This document shows, in pieces, positions 22,701 through 39,020 of a DNA stretch of 64,000 nucleotides. Under the pieces are notes generated by a model, which saw only the letters and a program-made list of their open reading frames with translations, did no database searches and was not told the origin of the DNA. A program made the translations under genes and the position numbers. Origin of the DNA: Mugil cephalus (lineage: Eukaryota > Chordata > Actinopteri > Mugiliformes > Mugilidae); NCBI RefSeq assembly GCF_022458985.1, contig NC_061781.1, positions 6,993,501-7,057,500 on the forward strand. Direction: 5' to 3'. Positions within the stretch are counted from its first letter, which is position 1. The number at the start of each line of letters is the position of its first letter.

Positions 22701-24634
22701 CTTTTTATATATACCATGATTTATGTCGACAATAGGAAAATGACATGTCACCTTTACATGACCTATTGAAAATTGACAAGATAACCAGGAATAATAAAAC
22801 ATTTCAGTCAACAGGCTGTGAAAAATAAAATGCAACAGTGATCAGTAGCACTAATCCCTTACTTACAATGATTAACCAATGATAATAATAAACAAAGAGG
22901 TCCCAAGTCATCCACTCCCGTCACCATTACTTACCCAGGGTCTGCAGCACTATGGATTCAAGTATCACCAGCTCTTGAGCTTGCTGGAGGTATGCCTGAA
23001 GTTTGATAGACAGTCATTACAACACAATTGTAATGAGTCTATTAATCTATCACCCTAGCAACTTATTTAAAATGGCCAAAGCTCCAAACAGAGAGGCACA
23101 TTTCAGTATTAATGCACATCTGGTATGGTGCGGGTGCTTGGTATGCACCAACTGCAGGCCCTGTGTGCAGGGCAAGCGTTTATGGCACAGCCAGTTACAC
23201 ATTGGGAAACCATGACCACTGAGACTGGTAAAACTGGAAAAATGTCACCCATATATTATGCACTGATACCCCAAACTTACGTTACTTTTTGTGTCTAGAG
23301 GCGATTCTTGCGGATTTAGGCAAGCATGTGCAACTTTGATCACATGCTCGAGTTTCCGGGGTTGCTCTTCCACTTTTGCAGCCAAGAATAAGGTGGTAGG
23401 AGATATTATCTGCGTAAAAGCACGATGATATTTGTAAAGAAATGTCCAAAAAGCACATACTTCTCGTCAGTTCATCCAACATGCCATAAAATGTTGCAGG
23501 TATACAGCATAATTACACTTCATCATACTTACATTCCTATGGAATTTGGTGAAAGAGTGGTGCATATAAAATCTATGCATGTAAACAATTGCTGTATTTA
23601 TTGTTAATTGGGAGCTGGAAGGTGGGTCAAGGAAACAAAATGAATGAGCTTAATAAATAAATTTGCCACAAAATTGTTCAAATGAGTAAAGATGTAGCTG
23701 TCAAATCCCTCACACCTTGCACCCACCCTTCATAGCTGTGCAGTAGCCCCCATATTTATTCCCCAGTCCACCTACATCAATAGGCATGTTTGCAAGAACA
23801 TAGAAACCATGTGCACTATCGTTTAGCCATTTTCTCCTCATTGAACCAATTACATTTATTTCGTGCTGCTGTGTGCTTTTATTGAACAAATTGTATTTTA
23901 CTGCGTATAGCTGGTATAGTTTTCTTTATCTTTATGCGGATATGGGTTCTATTTTTTCTTGCTCCCGATCCAAAGAGCTGCCAAACTGTATTTCGTTGTT
24001 TTCGTCGGACAGTGCCAATATTTTTATGAGAGCAGATTACAAAATTGATTTTAATGATCCACAAGGGAAATGACTTGTTCACTGTGGCTTAGTTATCTCG
24101 TCAACTAATCTGCAGCATGTGTGTAGGTATCTTTATTTCAGTGGATAAGGGTCAACCAACAGCAGCACACAGAGTACCCGCCTAATGGCCTTTCAGACGC
24201 CAACGGTGAGCTAGGAAGCTAGTTAGCATGCTATGCTGCTATGCTACCAGTGAAAACACAAAACTATGGCATTGTTTCCCAAATTAAGATTTTGTCAGTA
24301 TACCACAATCTACAGCAACGCGAAAACAAAGCGTACATCCCCAAAACAAAGTGCTCAGCCTTGCTCCCTAACCTCGGTGGTCAGTTTAAGGATAGCCAAC
24401 GGGCCCGCATCAACGGTTAGCTAGCGCCATGTCTGCCTCTCCTCTGCTCGACGATAAGACTGTTTACAAAGGATACACATTGAGCCTCTGACCCATGTCT
24501 TGGATCAGGTTCGCCGCTTGTTGTCGGTAGGAGAGTTCCCGGTCTGGTTCGACTCCACATCGGCGGGACGGCGTGTTTTCGAGTTGCTCCCGGGTAAAAT
24601 ACCATTTCGACGAAGACCCCCGGCACGCCGCCAT
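16560..24634 (-). CDS. ccnt2: Cyclin T2, regulatory subunit of P-TEFb
   Basis: Cyclin T2 pairs with CDK9 in the nucleus to form P-TEFb, which phosphorylates RNA polymerase II and its pausing factors to release elongation. Exons on the minus strand, 5' to 3': 24634-24477, 23614-23533, 23409-23281, 22995-22935, 22453-22391, 21283-21238, 18928-18765, 18553-18483, 18205 to about 16937, 16739-16560 (stop TAA). The first eight exons are in phase and give 258 residues holding both cyclin boxes ([89 protein letters not shown]). Exon 9 encodes the Ser/Lys/His-rich tail. CCNT2 rather than CCNT1 is favoured by tail motifs ([28 protein letters not shown]) and by synteny. The length is about 740-770 residues depending on the last splice; human isoform b is 730. 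The promoter is shared with no other gene on the plus strand. Confidence 0.95.
16811..18205 (-). other. ccnt2: Large ccnt2 tail exon with His-rich region
   Basis: This exon opens at a TGTAG acceptor (18206-18207) in phase 0 with ATQAAKKPK, matching human NQAARKPK. Landmarks in order are [24 protein letters not shown] (about 17670), [38 protein letters not shown] and [16 protein letters not shown]. The histidine-rich segment [14 protein letters not shown] lies around 17125-17170. Family knowledge links the His-rich region of T-type cyclins to CTD binding and condensate formation. The frame stays open to a stop at 16811-16813. Splicing to the conserved last exon needs a phase-0 donor: 16937 (AAA then GTGAGC) is best, and 16853 is a weaker choice. 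The stronger-looking GTACTT donor after 16900 would shift the frame. Confidence 0.85.
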
Positions 24635-24665
24635 TACTCTGAGAGGTTGGGGCGATCCAGAAAGT

Positions 24666-24677
24666 GGAAGTGACGTC
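24666..24677. promoter_or_regulatory. ETS/CRE composite motif upstream of ccnt2
   Basis: GGAAGTGACGTC combines an ETS core (GGAA) with a near-consensus CRE (TGACGTC). It lies about 30 bases upstream of the ccnt2 ATG (24634) in a CpG-containing stretch (24490-24690). Such composites are typical of TATA-less housekeeping promoters, which suits a general transcription factor subunit. Its activity is inferred, not shown. Confidence 0.55.
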
Positions 24678-25820
24678 GGTGTCGCACAGGAAATCACGAC
24701 TTCTTTGGTGGTGTGTGGGTGTCAATGGTCGGTGTGCGCGTCAAACATAAAACAAGATAAAAAGAAACCAAATTCAAACTGTGCATCTCTTCAATATCTG
24801 ACAGCAGGAACCAGAAAGCAGTTTAGGCCGCACACAAGGCATAAACATAAGTATAGATGTGTAACTGTGAAAAATAAATATAAACTGTAAACTTGAAACG
24901 TAAACTTAAAAGGTGGTAGCTCATATATGAGCATAAAGCAGTTGTGTGTGAGTAAAGTGCAGTAATACAGTGGTACTTATGTCCAGTTAAGGCTCAAAGT
25001 TGTTTTACACATTGACATATTTATTTGTGTTCCTTTATTTTATGTTTTACATTTTAACAGCACTACATTGACTTTATGCAATTTGCTTTTGCACATTCAA
25101 TTAACCAATAATTGTAAATGAACTAGTTCACACGAATTAGCAACTTTAGGAGGAAGGAATTTAAATTTAAATGTGCCGTAAATTCATCATTTTTTTTTTA
25201 ATTTTTTTTTTTTTGTTTATTGATTGGATAAATGTTGTGTTTCATCTGTTCTCACCAAAAACAGAGTTGCAGAAGAACTCTTTTGTGGTCAGGCATACAG
25301 TGCAGACAGATTTGTTCATTGTTGAAGGGATTGTTGAGTTTCCTTGAAGTCTAGATGTTTACTTATCCTTATCTACAGTAGATTTTGGTTGGCATCGAAA
25401 AAAAGTGTATTTCTGGTGTGATGTCACCTGCAACCAAGTTGCATGGAAGAGGTACTCCGGATTCCTCCCATCCCCAAAAACATGCTTATTAGGTTAATTA
25501 GTGATTCTAAATAAAGTGTGAGTGTGAGTGGTTGTTTGTCTGTGTGTTAGCCCTGAGACAGACTGGCGATCTGTCCAGGGTGTACCTCGCCTCTCACCCT
25601 ATGACAGTTTGGATAGACTCCAGTAACCCCCACGACCCTAGTGAGGATAAGCTGTAGTAGAAGATAAGATGAGATGAGTTGAGATGGAATAATCCTATTT
25701 ATAAGTTTACTTCAGACCAATCACATACCAGTGCAAAAAAATGAACATTAACCTTGATGTCTTTTTGCTGAATATGAATAAATAAAGAAACTCACATTAT
25801 ACTGAGAGTAAAACCATTAC
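24678..25820. other. Intergenic region between acmsd and ccnt2
   Basis: This is AT-rich sequence with no coding region recognised. It separates the 3' end of acmsd from the ccnt2 promoter; both genes lie on the minus strand. It contains T-rich runs at 25190-25215 and the retroelement-like tail described separately. Confidence 0.5.
25420..25680. repeat. LINE/SINE 3'-tail-like dispersed repeat
   Basis: The block contains GTGTGAGTGGTTGTTTGTCT, GACTGGCGATCTGTCCAGGG, TGTACCTCGCCTCTCACCC and GGATAAGCTGTAGTAGAAGA, in that order. This series is a well-known 3' region shared by non-LTR elements and their SINE partners in fish and other vertebrates. It ends in a degenerate GATGA-type tail. No protein-coding part is present, so it is a truncated copy. 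Confidence 0.75.
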
Positions 25821-25826
25821 TTTATT
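25821..25826 (-). terminator. acmsd: Candidate polyadenylation signal of acmsd
   Basis: AATAAA on the minus strand, about 120 bases beyond the acmsd stop codon at 25945. The distance fits a short 3' untranslated region. Confidence 0.6.
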
Positions 25827-25944
25827 ATACTGAGCAACAATAAATCAGTTATATTACACAATTACACAAGCTAATCCACAAGTTTAAGTCATCATTTGTA
25901 TAAAGACTGTGCACTAAAGTAGACAGTTGTATCTCTTTGTTGTG

Positions 25945-30386
<4,442 letters not shown>

Positions 30387-31600
30387 CCTTGTGATTAATC
30401 TCAGGAATAGTGTGGAGGTCTGCTGCATAGGATTATCTTCAGATAGCTGTGGACATGTTCACTCCCCGCCTACCCTCCCCAGCCAGAAACCAATGACCGG
30501 CAGGTGAGTGTCACAGTGCCTGGACACACTCGTCATTAATTACCCAACCCATAAAGAAAGCAAAAAAGAGCACCTCATTCTGTGCAACAGAACCATTAAG
30601 CTATCATTAATAGGTCGACTTCAAACTAACAGGCTACTAGTACACATGCTCACAAATTAGATGCGTTTACTGCATGCAATGCTGAGTCAGAGTTTACAGT
30701 TTTGTGTGTAGGTGCATTATGTTGCAACATGATACAGTAGGTAGGTGCATTATGTTGCAACATGATACAGTCACATTATAAATACACCTGGCTTTTACTT
30801 CATTTCACTTAATTCCTGTATAAGATGCACATCAAAAACCCACTGGCTTGCCCAGACCGTAGAAATAAGACTATCTGTAAGAAATGTTTATTTTTTTTTC
30901 ATATCCTCACCTGCCCAAAGCCCTACCTGTAGGCGCCACCTTGTGGTTAATTAACGTAGCCTCATCTATCACCAAACATTTAAATTCAAATGCAGCATCA
31001 AAGTAAATTGGGCTGTGGATTGCGCTTTGCTTAATGAGTGATCGCTCCCTGGAGATCTATTTGGGTTTTGTTTTACGCAGAAACCGAACCTAAACTTAAA
31101 GAGCTAAACTTGAAGGGAAAGTGTAAAATGCCTGGTTAACTCAGGGCAGATGTCAATGAGGATCGTATGCAGTGGCTCCGTATGGGAATTAGATGCCGAG
31201 TTATGAGAGGAGAAGAGAAGGAGGAAGGGGAGGAGGAAAAAAAAAACTTGCTGGCACCGCCTGCCAGATTCACAGCAGATCTCAGCAATTTATCGCATCG
31301 CCGCATCTAACCCTAAACTGTCTCTAACTGGTTCAGTCGGACAGGGTGTTTACATTGAACCTGCGGGGCTGAGTTCTTGCAGAGGGAGTTGCTTCGCTAC
31401 TGATGCTGGGGAGATAGATCCTTTATCTCCCATCTTCTCTTATCGCCATCTCTTCTCCTTCCCCCCCTGCGCAACTGAGTCGACACCGGTGGCATATTGG
31501 ACGCGCTGGATGGCTGCTGGACTTAGCGAACCGGCGTGAATCTTTCTTTCATCATCCTCACCTTCCTCTGAGACTGAAAACAAAAACAACTGCAGCAACA
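30387..31600. other. Divergent intergenic region between acmsd and tmem163
   Basis: This 1.2-kb spacer separates two divergent genes and should hold both promoters. No TATA box is obvious near either start. The tmem163 side (31200-31600) is purine-rich then GC-rich, with a pair of GATA-type motifs in opposite sense (AGATAG near 31412 and TTATCT near 31423) in the likely 5' untranslated region. A 30-base tandem duplication lies at 30709-30771. Confidence 0.45.
30709..30771. repeat. Tandem 30-bp duplication containing a 12-bp palindrome
   Basis: The same 30 bases occur at 30709-30738 and 30742-30771 (period 33). Each copy contains ATGTTGCAACAT, an exact palindrome. The repeat lies between the divergent acmsd and tmem163 starts. 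Confidence 0.9.
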
Positions 31601-31802
31601 ATGACAGACCAGGTGAACCAGGAGCCCTACCTCGTCCCAGACCCGACTGTTGTGGAGCCCTGCCCGACCACGGTGCGGAACGGCCAGTGCGCCCCTGATG
31701 GCTTCACCAACCACCATCACCAGCAAGCCAAAACCCCCACCGAGCCTGAGTCCTTCACTATGGGCCAGGAGATGAAAATCACAGATAGTGTGGAGGGAGA
31801 AG
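31601..31802 (+). CDS. tmem163: Transmembrane protein 163, first coding exon (partial gene)
   Basis: TMEM163 (SV31) is a six-span zinc transporter of synaptic vesicles and lysosome-related organelles, related in fold to cation diffusion facilitators. This exon gives the cytosolic N-terminus from MTDQVNQEPYLVPDP to ITDSVEGEG and ends in a GTAACT donor in phase 1. The start ATG has AACA before it and follows a 5' leader with no other long frame. The N-terminus is hydrophilic and Pro/His-containing and differs from the human one except near its end. Identity comes from the next exon (40463-40582) and from its place beside acmsd. Confidence 0.88.
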
Positions 31803-34791
31803 GTAACTTAAAATATGTTAAAGCATATATTTTGAAAATGTATTTGTGTTCCTGCGTGTGTTATGGGGGGGCCTGGAAAGATGGGACGGGTATTTTTATC
31901 CCTGCGAGGTATTTTTAGTCTGCTCTCATCTGAATTATGTATGACAGTCATACATCAGCAAGATTTATATTTGAGTGAATGAAAAGTTGAGTTTAAATCC
32001 TTAAAATATGCCCACAAAGTTGTTCATTCATTCGTTTCATGGCAGCCTGCACTGACTCTGGGGACCAAGTTGCTTGGGGGAATTCAATTATTTCTTAAAA
32101 CCTACAACCAGAGGCACACGGGATCAGCCCGCTTTAAGACACTAGTCACATGCATGTCTAACAACCCCCTCAAGTGTGCATTTGCATTTTGCTAAGCGTG
32201 TGTTTGTGTGTATTTTTTTTTTCTACTAATATAATCCCTCTCACTATCTAATATGCATAAAGCTGGTGAAGCAAAACATTCCACAGTGGATAAAAAGAGG
32301 ACCCCAGTTACACCATTAATCCTAATCCTGTGGCTTAGTTTATAGGTATTACATTTATTAAATGTATTGTATGACCACTAGATCTGATTTTAAGGGATAA
32401 TTGGCAAATTAATTAAATCGTTTTGTTATCCATAGCCTGCTAATGATTCCCTTGTCTTGGATTAGCAGTATAAACTCTTATGATCATTGTATTTAGTGTT
32501 TTGACTGATGATTTATGGATTAGTTTGGAATCAATGTATCTGTAATCCTGCTTTCTCTCAGTAATTGCAGACTTTCTGCAATTAAACTAAGTTGATTCAT
32601 AAAAAATCTTGTAGTCCTTACTGCCAGTATACCAGGATGATCACACCCCAATGACATGGCAATCTGCCTCTAGAACTTTAAATGTCATATATTTCAACGT
32701 CATTCAACAGTATAAAGAGGCTGAGGAGCAATTGATGATCTGTATGGTTAAAATCAGCCAAATATGAACAAACCCAAGATACAGACATTTTTGCTGCTGG
32801 TTAGGACTGAGGAGCAAAAGAAGTGGTGGAATCGTAAATCTCTGTACTTTGGCGCCACCTATGGGAGTAAAAGGAATCTGCAGACTACAGTTAGCTGCAC
32901 CTACTATGTCTGGCAAAAGGATTGGCGATGCATTACTAACTGTGCACCTGTTGGGATTTTATGCAGGGATGTCTCCACAGATACCCAGTCCTGAATATTG
33001 CACAAGAATTTTCATTTTATTTAATTTGCTACCTAATGTGGTCACAGATAGTGAACATCTTTGAAATTTCCACTTTAAAGTTGAGATTGTTGTCATGACT
33101 ACACAAACATGGTTAAAAAATTAAAGTAGTCATGGTTGAAATGAAAAATACTTTAAACAGAAACCTCCAATGTTAAGGTCTTTTTTTTTTTTTACCCATC
33201 CATCCACCCCAGCCTCCTCCCTTTTCTGGGTTGTTGTTGGGTTGTGAACCAATAACTTTTTTTACCTCTCCTCTTACTTCACTATAGCTTTTGCCATATA
33301 GCTGCAAGAGAACACTGTCACAGTAAAGCAAAACTAAACATCCTGGATGGACAAATACTCTGATTCTTGCAGAGCGGTTCTGAAGCTTAATGTGGGTTGC
33401 AGTGACTGTCGCCATCTTCTCTGTGCCTGATACCTCCTAACTCCCGACTAGAAATGATCAAATCGGTGAGAGACAGGCAACCGCGGGGGTGGAGGTGGGT
33501 GAGTGACAGACAGCTGCCAACCCACGGCAGCACCCGCCTGTCACTCAGAGTGACTGTGCTGAAAATTATGCAGAACTTTGAGCCTTAAATAAAACTACAT
33601 CTCTGTACAGGTGTCACGAATAGGGAAGTTAGCTATCGACAACAGAGTCATTTTTTTTGTTGTTCCCGGCTGTAAGCATGTTTATTTTTGCTGTGAACAG
33701 TACTACTGTTCTGGTTGTCGCATGTTTGGAGGTTGTCACTCGGTCTTTATAATATTGGTGCACAAACAAGGCATGCGGTCATAAATCATAAATGAGTCGA
33801 GTGCCCTTTAAATGCACTTAATCAATGGTGTTGCTTTTCTTATGAGGCAAGGAAAGAAAGTCCTCATCACTCACAGAGATATTAAAGTCTATATGACGTG
33901 CTGAGGAGGAAAATTCATTTTAGATTTAAGCAACTAATATTCTGTAGATGCCCAACTAAAACCATATTTACTGTATGTACCAGCACACTAGCCAGATTCT
34001 TATGTAGTCTGGTAACACGCCAGTTGGATTTTATAAGCGGACGTGTTTCATTTGATCTGGATGCACCATATAACAAAGGGCGTTTTGTCACTATGCATTC
34101 TCGTCCGTACTTGTGTTCACAACACAAGTACTGTTCCAATTCAAACATGCATCCCCCCCCCCCCCTGAATTGAACCAGTCAAGTCTGCACTGTTAAGTAG
34201 TGCAACTCTCACATACTTAAATTTTATTCCCAAATTCAACTCCACAGCCGATGACTTTTATGACTACGTTGCTGCTACTATAGGTGCGCCTGATCTATGC
34301 TAATCAGCTCCCAATGGAGTGACTCCAGAGCAACTTTCCCCCCCTTAAAAAATGTTTTGGAGCGGGAAGTCAGTCTGACTTCCGGACTACCAGTGCTTAC
34401 ATTTCAGCCTGATCTATTTCTCACAGCCTCCTTTTTCTATGTCCTTCCCCCACTTTCTTCTACCTGCGACGACCCTGCTGATGCTGATGGAAAATGTAAT
34501 CAATCAAAAGCTGCTATATCTGTCTTGCTTAGGCATGAACCCATTGGGTGGGGTAGTGATGTCAGATGGCCCTGCAGTAACATTACATACGCACATATTG
34601 AAGGTGTAGTGCAGGCTTTGAGATTATTCAAAAATGTAATTAATATATCTCATTCAGGTCACACTCCTCCCACCAGTATGATGTTCACTCGTGTGTTTCC
34701 TTCCAGTGAATGTGTACGGGAAGCTAGAGGCCGGCCTTTTGATCTACATGCCTCATGTTCATTATTTTGGGGAAAGAGTGTTGAGAGACGA

Positions 34792-34794
<3 letters not shown>

Positions 34795-34848
<54 letters not shown>
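34795..34848. repeat. (CA)n microsatellite
   Basis: An almost pure CA run of about 54 bases in tmem163 intron 1. Open frames over it are artefacts of the dinucleotide repeat. Confidence 0.95.
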
Positions 34849-34850
<2 letters not shown>

Positions 34851-34972
34851 TGTGAGTCACAGAGAGATGTATTAGGAGATGTTGAGCACATGCCTTCTGT
34901 CTGATCCCCTCGCAAGGAATCATGTGAGCAAAGTGATTTACCATGCTGCGGTCTCACTTCCCCCTCACTCTG

Positions 34973-34973
<1 letters not shown>

Positions 34974-35010
<37 letters not shown>

Positions 35011-35019
35011 ACACACACG
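34974..35019. repeat. (CA)n microsatellite, second copy
   Basis: A second CA run with one T interruption, 125 bases downstream of the first. The bases between are unique sequence. Confidence 0.93.
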
Positions 35020-35612
35020 AACACACATGCCGGCCAGCCGGTTTAGCTTTTAAGTCTTTTTATGTCTTTCATTAGTTCCACCAGGTAAGGGGGTTAAATA
35101 ATTTCATAATTTCTCGCCTGAAAACTAAATATCCAAGGAAAATCAACCTGGCTCCCTGCACGCTGACTGCCGTTATCACAGCCAGCCCACTTTTAGATAA
35201 ATGTTTGCGTTCGGTACTAATATCAAGTACAATATCACATTCATTACTGTTGAAATTGCAATTTCTTGCTCATATTCCGAGCCCGTCACACGCAGTGCTA
35301 ACAAACGACTACAAGCTTTTAGCCGACATTGCACGCCTCTTAGGAGATATTTAAAGGTTACAGAGTAACAAAGTGGCTTGTGACTTAAACTTTGTTACTG
35401 TGAGTTGTTGAGCTTTGTGATCACTGACACACAGGACATACATACTGCATGTAGAAACAAATGTTTTAGCTGAATTCCCCCATGATGGGTCAGTAAGGGA
35501 ATATTTCTTCTTTCTTCTACATGCAAATTTGCATGGACACACAGTGTGTTCCCTAGTCCCAGACCATAAGCATCTCAACTGTGCCTGATATTAACCCTTA
35601 CTCTAACTTAAC

Positions 35613-35816
35613 CCTTTAAGACCTGAACATCTGCCTGTCACATAAAAAAAAGTGTGTGGTATTTAAATTACCATAACTCACGTGTGGCTGAACACTGGGA
35701 CTTTGTAGGATAAAAAGCAACTCTGAATTTTGCCGGTGGAACAAAACACTGTGAGTTACGGTAATTCAAATACTGCATGCTTTAACGTCACTAGCAATAC
35801 GTTCAAGTTTTAAAGG
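35613..35816. mobile_element. Palindromic MITE
   Basis: Terminal inverted repeats of 16 bases, CCTTTAAGACCTGAAC (35613-35628) and its partner at 35801-35816, differ at two positions. A second inner pair of 23-base arms (35659-35681 and 35751-35773) also forms an inverted repeat with two mismatches. The 204-base unit has no coding sequence, so it is a miniature inverted-repeat element. The superfamily is not certain; hAT-like is a guess. Confidence 0.75.
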
Positions 35817-38231
35817 ATCAAAAGTGACCTTTGCTGTAAAACCAAGCCTTTAATGGTTTTAATTTTATTTGGGTAGGGACAGTGCACATTGATGAACTAC
35901 AGCATAGAAGAACACTGTTGCAAATCTGCCAGAGTATAGCAGAGCTCCTAATTTGCATAGATAAATAAAACTTAGCCTTAAACTTGGCCTTAACCTAACC
36001 TAAGGACACAACTTCAACCAAGGGAGGAAGGTCTCAACAGAGCAGCTTTGTAAGTAGATTTGTGTCCACACAAACTGACCACACGCACATTTGCCCAGTG
36101 TGACAGCTGACTTAATTTATCCTGACCGAGGCCTTCCAGGGATGTTTTTGCTCATTTAATGCAAAAGACATGTGATTTCACTGGTTGTCTTTGATATGTT
36201 TTTTTTTTTTTTTAATCATTGATAAAATCAGTTATGTGATTTACTGATTTACATAAATGTCATGTGGTGAATGGGTCTGTCCCTTAAGCATGATTCACTA
36301 TGATAAAAAAAAAAAGAGTACCTTCTTGTCAAAACTAACCATTCAAATGTCATAATGAAATCAGTAAGGGCATAACAGTGACTATATTAAATTACTAAGT
36401 AAAAAAAACAACTAAATATTCAGAATACGGAAGGCATCAAGTTGAAGCCCTCATATAAAGTCTTGCAGTAGCCTTTAGGCCAATTACCCACACCAATTAC
36501 ATTACATGCAGACTGGGCTCTTATGCCTGACACACAGTAGGTAAACACATGTTTTGTGAATACATGTAATACATCATAGATATGATAATTATTTTTACAT
36601 CTCAGCACACATTATGATGCAGACTAACTTCTTTCAGACTGCACCGAATTTAAAACAAAACCAAGTTCAAGTTATTCAAGTTATTTGAAGCAGCATTCAT
36701 TGGCGGGAAGCTGGCGAGTGATTAGGAGCAGCCTGCTTCATCCTTCATCTGATGCTCTCCTTCTGCCTTGGACTGCATACAGGGTGTGCCGGCCATACAC
36801 TTTGAAAAAGGTTTCCAAAAAAAAGAAGAAAAACATCAAAATTAAGAGTTTGCATCACTGGATCATGGGTGGGTGTACTGGTTTATACCTCCGTGTGGCA
36901 TAAATGGTGTAACCTATGCATTTCGATGAAGACGAGTCATGCTAATGTTTGTATACTGTACACGTCACACTTTCATTGAGGTCTCCTTTGACCACATGTT
37001 GTGGGTTCACAACAGCTGTGAACAGCAAATGCCACACATGAAATCAACTCCAGACTCCAGACGGATTCACGATGGAGTGTCCCATGCAGCTCATGTAATG
37101 TCTCTTGAGTTAACTGTCCAATTACTTTTGGTCCCTTGAATAAGACAAGGAAGCAGCTACACATTAAAGAGATTTAATTCCTAAATCCTTCCTCCAATTT
37201 GGATGTAAATACCCTCAAATTACAGCTGAGAGTCTGCACTTTAATATATTATATTAAATGTAACTGTATTTTTTAACATGTTTTGGTGTACAGCTAAAAC
37301 AACACTACTAACTAATTTGTGAAATGTGAGAAATCAAAGTTGCCGTATCTCAGCTTCTCTCCTCGTAATATGTGAATTCTCAAATTAAGTTTCAAGTGAA
37401 AAGCAGAAGAAGAAGACAACCCCTGCAGTTGCCTTATAGATGGTTTACATTATGAATAGCGATTTTAATATTTTCTTGGAGCTTGGTAAATTCTAAGGTC
37501 TAAAAGTCAGAATATCCCAGCCTTTGCTGCTTTGACTTCTACTGTAGTCCTAAAAAATTAAGCCCTTCTTTAATCTTCTGATTTGGCATGACTGAAAATA
37601 GGGTCAGTGATCAGTTGTCCTCTGTTAGTTGCAGTAAAAAGGCCTTTTCAAAATAACAGTCTTGTGACTTCATCAGCTCTCTATCAGCAGTTGTTACCGA
37701 ACGGTTTCGTCTTTCTGACGCACACACTTCATGCTTATAGTTGCGTTGCCATTTACCGTGACATTTGGGCTGTGAAGGTCACGTCACGCAGGTTTAGTGA
37801 ACTAGAACGAGTGTTCTGCAACACCAGATTTTGAATCGGGTGTTTTAACTCCAGTTAATATTGATCGGTATTCAGGTTTTCGGAGGTTAAGAGTAATTGG
37901 CTGATCGAATTTATATAGGTGTCATGCAGATGAAACACGAACTTCACAGTTTTACGACTACGAGAGTTGGTCTATTTTGTGGAAGCCTTTTCATGAGTTG
38001 AGATTTCCAGAGTCCCACAGCAACAGAATCATTTCAGCTTCGGCGGTTGTCCCCTTGACAAACTCACTAAATTTGCACAGTGTGGGCTGTTGCAGTTTCA
38101 TTTCACGGCTGCTGTACCTGTCCACCATGCACCTTGAATCCTCTGTTCAAGGAAATCCAGTAACTGTATACACAACACTCTACAACTGCCATATACATAC
38201 TGTACTGAACTGATGAACTGAATCTTATTCA

Positions 38232-38659
38232 TACACCGATCTTGCATAACATTATGACCATGCTTAATATGTGAGTCATCAGACAATGGACATAGGTCTT
38301 CTGAGGGTGTCCTGTGGTGTCTGGTAACAAGAAGTTGTTAGTGGGTCCTGTGGGGCCTCTGTGGATCATCACACAGTTACCTGATAGTGAATTTGGAGGC
38401 CAGGTCAACACCTTGCGTCGTGTTTCGTGTTTCTTTTAGTTGTTCCTAAAGTGTTTTTGTGTGTGTGTCTGTGTCAGGCTGCATCCTCCTGGGATGGCTG
38501 CTGCCATCAAGGGGTGTCATTCCTATGGGGTGGGGGTGTCTGGTCTGGTCTAGGTGGATGGTACATGTCTGAGTAACATCCACATAAATGACAGATCACG
38601 ACATGTTCAGCGTTATTCACTTCTTCTATGAGTGGTTTTAATGTTGCGGCTGATTGTGT
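38232..38659 (+). mobile_element. Non-autonomous Tc1/mariner derivative, family A copy 1
   Basis: The left end reads TACACCGATCTTGCATAACA then TTATGACC, a degenerate form of a Tc1-family terminus common in fish. The body carries GGTCTTCTGAGGGTGTCCTG and TGTCTGGTCTGGTCTAGGTG, shared with the copies at 48.8, 50.9 and 63.0 kb. The right end is worn. It has no transposase, so it is an internally deleted derivative. Confidence 0.8.
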
Positions 38660-38710
38660 CTCACATATCATGTCATATTATCATAGATAATTGTTATAAT
38701 ATGTATATAA

Positions 38711-39020
38711 TATACACCAGCCACTTCATTGTGTATTCTAACATTCTAATATAACAGTACACTGAATCCTCCCTCATGTTCTAATGTTCAGTTTATGTTG
38801 AAACTTGATGATCATTTTGGAGGATGTAGTTTGTACCGCACAACATAGTACAACACAATAGTACTACAAAATGAAAATATAGCTGAATAATCATCATTCC
38901 TTTTTAACAAATATCTGAATACCATCACCTTCATGATCCAAAGATTCATTACATGACTGTTATATCTGAATGCATTATTTTTCCACTTGTGTACCTAATG
39001 AAGTGGCCACTGAGTGCATA
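38711..39020. mobile_element. Non-autonomous Tc1/mariner derivative, family B copy 1
   Basis: The left end TATACACCAGCCACTTCATT and right end ACCTAATGAAGTGGCCACTG are inverted relative to each other and match the CCGGCCACTTTATTAGGTAC termini of a widespread fish Tc1 family. The element is only 310 bases and has no coding capacity. It is adjacent to the family A copy. Confidence 0.8.

Noticed and set aside
33640-33710. Similarity between a segment near 33.66 kb and one near 56.55 kb (GGCTGTAA.CATGTTTATTT)
   Set aside because: Probably a pair of old dispersed repeat fragments, but the shared part is too short to define an element or its ends.
34659-35026. Open frames over CA repeats giving Cys-Val or Thr-His strings (also at 57510-57795)
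   Set aside because: They are the translation of dinucleotide microsatellites, present in several frames at once, with no other protein features.
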